From Elusimicrobia bacterium RIFCSPLOWO2_01_FULL_60_11 (GTDB taxonomy: Bacteria > Elusimicrobiota > Elusimicrobia > 2-02-FULL-39-32), in assembly GCA_001800085.1 (NCBI GenBank), contig MGUS01000113.1, positions 8,737-27,061 of the forward strand: a stretch of DNA of 18,325 bases. Reading direction: 5' to 3'. Positions 15,806 to 18,325 of the stretch are shown here, piece by piece (the stretch's first letter is position 1; every line of letters starts with the position of its first letter). The position numbers and the translations under genes were made by a program. The notes beneath the pieces are model-generated. The model worked only from the letters and a program-made list of their open reading frames with translations. It made no database searches and was not told the DNA's origin.

Positions 15806-16852
15806 ATGATAAAACTCCGGAGCCTTCAACTGGCCGAACCTGATTTAAAAATAGGCCAGACGGAGTCCCTTTCCTTCATCACCGGGAATTTCCCCATGAA
15901 AAAGTCCACCCAAAGGCTTTACGAGAAGGTCTTCGCCAATGAAAGCATCCTCCACCGCCGATTTTCTCTGGACAAGCTCGAGGATTCCCTGGAAGAGGAC
16001 CCCGACAAGATCAGCCTGCGGTTCGAAGAAAAAGCGGTCGAACTCTCCGCCCGCTCTCTCCAGGCCGCCCTGCGGGAGCTCGAAATGGACCCGCGCGAGC
16101 TGGATTACCTGGCGGTGAGCACCTGCACGGGCTATCTCTGCCCCGGCCTTTCCACGCGCCTGATCGAAGCCTGCGGTCTCCGGAAGGACGTCCGCTGCCT
16201 GGATGTCGTCGGCATGGGGTGCGGGAGCGCGGTCCCGGCCCTTGAGCAGGCCCACAATTTCATCGCGGCCCACCCTGAAAAGACCGCGGCTTCCGTTTCC
16301 ACGGAAATCTGTTCCGCCGCCATGTACAACGGCGATTCTCCCGACCTTGTGATCTCCAACGCCATATTCGCCGACGGTTCCGCCGCCGCGGTCTTGGGCA
16401 ACTCCAAAAGCGCGGGAAGCCCGGACTTCCACACCTTCTCCTCCCTGACCTATCCTGAATGGCAGGAATCCCTGCGGTTCAGGACGGAGAAAGGGCGTCT
16501 CCGGAACGTCCTCGCCAAGGAAGTGCCCGAGCAGGTCCGCGAGGCGGTGATGGCCCTGATCGAAAAACTCCTGGCCGAGCAAGGGTTGAAGCAAGACGAC
16601 ATCCGGCATTGGATATTCCATGCCGGCGGCGAGAAAGTATTGGACGCAGTCCAGGGTTCCCTCAAGCTCTCCGACGCGCAGATGCGGCGGTCGCGGGACG
16701 TCCTTAAGAACCACGGCAACCTATCTTCCCCCACGGTCCTCTACGGGCTCAAGAACCTGCTCCTCTCCGACGAGGCCGCCCCCGGCGACTGGGGCATCCT
16801 CACTTCCTACGGGGCCGGGTTCTCCGCCCACGCCTGCCTCGTCAAATTCTAG
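15806..16852 (+). CDS. Type III polyketide synthase (chalcone/stilbene synthase family)
   Basis: Type III synthases extend an acyl-CoA starter with malonyl-CoA and cyclise the chain to pyrones or phenols. The 348-residue protein has the full thiolase-fold triad: Cys139 in VVGMGCGSAVPAL, His272 in WIFHAGGEKVLD and Asn305 in NHGNLSSPTVL. Further family marks are VSTCTGYLCPGLS (105-117), NAIFADGSAAAVLG (185-198) and SYGAGFS near the end. It is about 40 residues shorter than plant chalcone synthases but normal for bacterial members. Bacterial relatives include alkylpyrone, alkylresorcinol and DpgA/RppA-type enzymes; starter and product cannot be read from sequence. No Shine-Dalgarno sequence precedes the ATG, only a C8 run. 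The methyltransferase and flavoprotein downstream are probable tailoring enzymes. Confidence 0.93.
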   Translation: MIKLRSLQLAEPDLKIGQTESLSFITGNFPMKKSTQRLYEKVFANESILHRRFSLDKLEDSLEEDPDKISLRFEEKAVELSARSLQAALRELEMDPRELDYLAVSTCTGYLCPGLSTRLIEACGLRKDVRCLDVVGMGCGSAVPALEQAHNFIAAHPEKTAASVSTEICSAAMYNGDSPDLVISNAIFADGSAAAVLGNSKSAGSPDFHTFSSLTYPEWQESLRFRTEKGRLRNVLAKEVPEQVREAVMALIEKLLAEQGLKQDDIRHWIFHAGGEKVLDAVQGSLKLSDAQMRRSRDVLKNHGNLSSPTVLYGLKNLLLSDEAAPGDWGILTSYGAGFSAHACLVKF

Positions 16853-16860
16853 ATCCCCCC

Positions 16861-17559
16861 ATGGATATCCGCCGACGCGCCGATACGCTTGAGATCATGG
16901 ACACTCTCGAATGCAGCGCGGAGGAACTCTCCGCCGCCCTTAATTTCCTCAAGACCGCCAACAGCTTTTTTGGCGGAGCCCGCGTCATCCTGAACCATCT
17001 GGATTCCGCTCTCCCCAAGATCGCGGAATCCTTCACGCTTCTGGACGTGGGCTGCGGTCTGGGAGACATCGGCTTGAAGGTCATCGAGTGGGGCCGGCTC
17101 GTTGGCAGGACCGCTCGCGTGACCGCTTTGGACGGTTCCCCTGAAGTCATCGGCCTGGCCAAAGAGAACGCGCGGGGGCGGGAAGGGATCGAATTCATCG
17201 CCGCGGATTTCCTTTCCTGGGAATGCCCGGAGGATTCATTCGACTTCGTCACGGCGTCGCTCGTCCTCCACCATCTCCCTGAAAACAAGCTCTTGGAATT
17301 CGTTCAAAAATGCGGGCGGATCGCCCGGCAGGGCGTCGTTTTCAGCGACTTGGAAAGGTCCCGCGCGGGTTATTGGGCCGTGAGCCTCGCTTCCCGCGTC
17401 TTAGGCAACAGGATCGTGCGCAACGACGGGCCCCTTTCAGTCCGAAGAGCGTTCAAAGTGGCGGAGCTGGAACGGCTCGCCAAGGACGCCGGCCTTCCTT
17501 ATTTGAAGGCGCGGAAAGAAGAATTCTTCCGCTTGAGCCTCTCGGGAGAAAAGAATTGA
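16861..17559 (+). CDS. Class I SAM-dependent methyltransferase (polyketide tailoring, predicted)
   Basis: The 232-residue protein has a Rossmann-fold methyltransferase core: motif I LLDVGCGLGDIG (residues 60-71), an acidic residue after strand 2 (TALDGSPE, Asp91), IAADFLSW (113-120) and the LVLHHLPEN segment (134-142). A short N-terminal helix region (ALNFLKTANSFFGGARVILNHL) and the late NDGPLSVRRAF segment look like the subgroup that accompanies type III polyketide synthases in diverse bacteria; this is recognition from memory. It starts 8 nt after the synthase stop and overlaps the flavoprotein start by 4 nt (TTGA). The likely role is O- or C-methylation of the polyketide; ubiquinone-type (UbiE/UbiG-like) methylation is the alternative. 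Confidence 0.85.
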   Translation: MDIRRRADTLEIMDTLECSAEELSAALNFLKTANSFFGGARVILNHLDSALPKIAESFTLLDVGCGLGDIGLKVIEWGRLVGRTARVTALDGSPEVIGLAKENARGREGIEFIAADFLSWECPEDSFDFVTASLVLHHLPENKLLEFVQKCGRIARQGVVFSDLERSRAGYWAVSLASRVLGNRIVRNDGPLSVRRAFKVAELERLAKDAGLPYLKARKEEFFRLSLSGEKN

Positions 17560-18325
17560 AGGCGGCGGTCATAGGCGCCGGGCCCTCAGGACTCTCCGCC
17601 TCCATCGGCCTGGCCAGGTCGGGGTTCGAGACGACCGTCTACGAGCAGAAAAAGCAATGGTCGGGCCGCGTCTGCGGGGCGTTCTTGGCACCCAAGTCCT
17701 GCGAGTCCCTGCGCTGGCTGGGAGTGGGCCGGGAAGCCGAAGGCCTGGGAGCGCCCGCCGCAACGGTGGCCGTGTATGACCCGCAAGGAAGGCGTTTTGA
17801 TTTTTCCGTTGCGAGTGGCGGCATCCCCGCCTTGGCGCTTCCCCGCAAGACCCTGGAGGAGATCCTTTCAACGGCTGCCGAAAAAGAAGGGGTGAAGATC
17901 GAGCGCGGCGTGCGGATGCTGCCCGAAGAGCTCGACGCGGACGTCCTCGTCTCGGCGCAGGGGCGCTTCCCTCCCGGAAGGCCTTCACCCAAAGCGCGGC
18001 AAAGATGGTACGGCATGAATGCAGAGTTCGAGAACGCGGGCGGCAAGCCCGGAGACGTATCCCTGCATTTTTTCGGCGGCGGTTATATCGGCATGCTCAC
18101 CTATGTAGATGGGATCACGAACGTTTGCGGGCTCATGCGCGGGATGGTCCGGGACGAAGATCGGAAGCTCTTCGAGAAGTTCTTAGGGAAGGATGCACGG
18201 GCAGTCACGCCCTGGAAGGGAGTGGGGCCCTTGCCTTTCGGCTGCTATATCGAGGAGAGGAATGGCGGCCCCTGGCCCGTCGGCGACGCTGCCGCGGTCT
18301 GCGACCCTTTCATGGGGGAAGGGAT
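17556..18325 (+). CDS. FAD-dependent oxidoreductase, geranylgeranyl-reductase/FixC-like (3'-truncated)
   Basis: An open frame from TTG 17556 runs off the window end after 256 codons. The start overlaps the methyltransferase stop as TTGA and immediately gives the dinucleotide-binding fold KAAVIGAGPSGLSASIGLARSG, preceded by no extra residues, followed by an acidic strand end (VYEQ). The second flavin motif VGDAAAVCDPFMGEG is at residues 242-256, the form seen in geranylgeranyl reductases and related monooxygenases. RVCGAFLAP matches the Cys-Gly position of the same group. Expected full length is about 370-420 residues, so roughly a third is missing. Probable role: hydroxylation or reduction of the methylated polyketide, as with the flavoprotein in srs-type phenolic-lipid operons. 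The family is clear; the substrate is inferred. Confidence 0.85.
   Translation, partial: MKAAVIGAGPSGLSASIGLARSGFETTVYEQKKQWSGRVCGAFLAPKSCESLRWLGVGREAEGLGAPAATVAVYDPQGRRFDFSVASGGIPALALPRKTLEEILSTAAEKEGVKIERGVRMLPEELDADVLVSAQGRFPPGRPSPKARQRWYGMNAEFENAGGKPGDVSLHFFGGGYIGMLTYVDGITNVCGLMRGMVRDEDRKLFEKFLGKDARAVTPWKGVGPLPFGCYIEERNGGPWPVGDAAAVCDPFMGEG

Overview
The window is a gene-dense, GC-rich bacterial segment with fifteen genes, all on the + strand. The first (rapZ) and the last (a flavoprotein) are cut by the window edges. Most neighbours overlap by 1-23 nt or are 3-12 nt apart. The only real regulatory gap is the 75 nt at 10363-10437. No stretch longer than 300 nt lacks a gene, and I saw no rRNA, tRNA, insertion sequence, CRISPR array or integrated element. 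The organism is a bacterium with a HrcA/CIRCE heat-shock system, HPr carrying both His15 and Ser46, and a DnaK lacking the roughly 24-residue insertion of proteobacterial Hsp70. With many start sites lacking Shine-Dalgarno sequences, this suggests a deep-branching or candidate phylum, for example Elusimicrobiota- or Omnitrophota-like. That placement is inference only; the sequence does not settle it.

Region 1 (2-10362) reads as one long transcription unit. It starts with the C-terminal end of RapZ, then HPr and Enzyme I (the general PTS phosphorelay, with no sugar permease in view), then LepA (EF4) and signal peptidase I (LepB). An envelope-glycan module follows: a polytopic GT-C-type glycosyltransferase, a DPM-like family 2 glycosyltransferase, a radical SAM enzyme and an NAD-dependent epimerase/dehydratase. 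The two glycosyltransferases fit as a pair in which one makes a polyprenyl-phosphate sugar and the other uses it outside the membrane.

Region 2 (10359-18325) starts with a textbook promoter (TTGACA, 17 nt, TATCAT). Its -35 box contains the stop codon of the preceding gene. The promoter abuts a CIRCE operator whose two arms carry matching substitutions. Below it lie hrcA, grpE, dnaK and dnaJ, the complete DnaK chaperone system under its own repressor. Then, with no visible terminator, come rsmE, a type III polyketide synthase, a class I SAM methyltransferase and an FAD-dependent oxidoreductase of the geranylgeranyl-reductase/FixC type.

The last three genes form a compact tailoring cassette that resembles, in enzyme types only, the phenolic-lipid operons of Streptomyces (srsABC type). 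The most interesting point is that this polyketide cassette appears to sit at the distal end of a CIRCE-controlled heat-shock operon. The product may therefore be a membrane phenolic lipid or quinone linked to stress. That link is a hypothesis.
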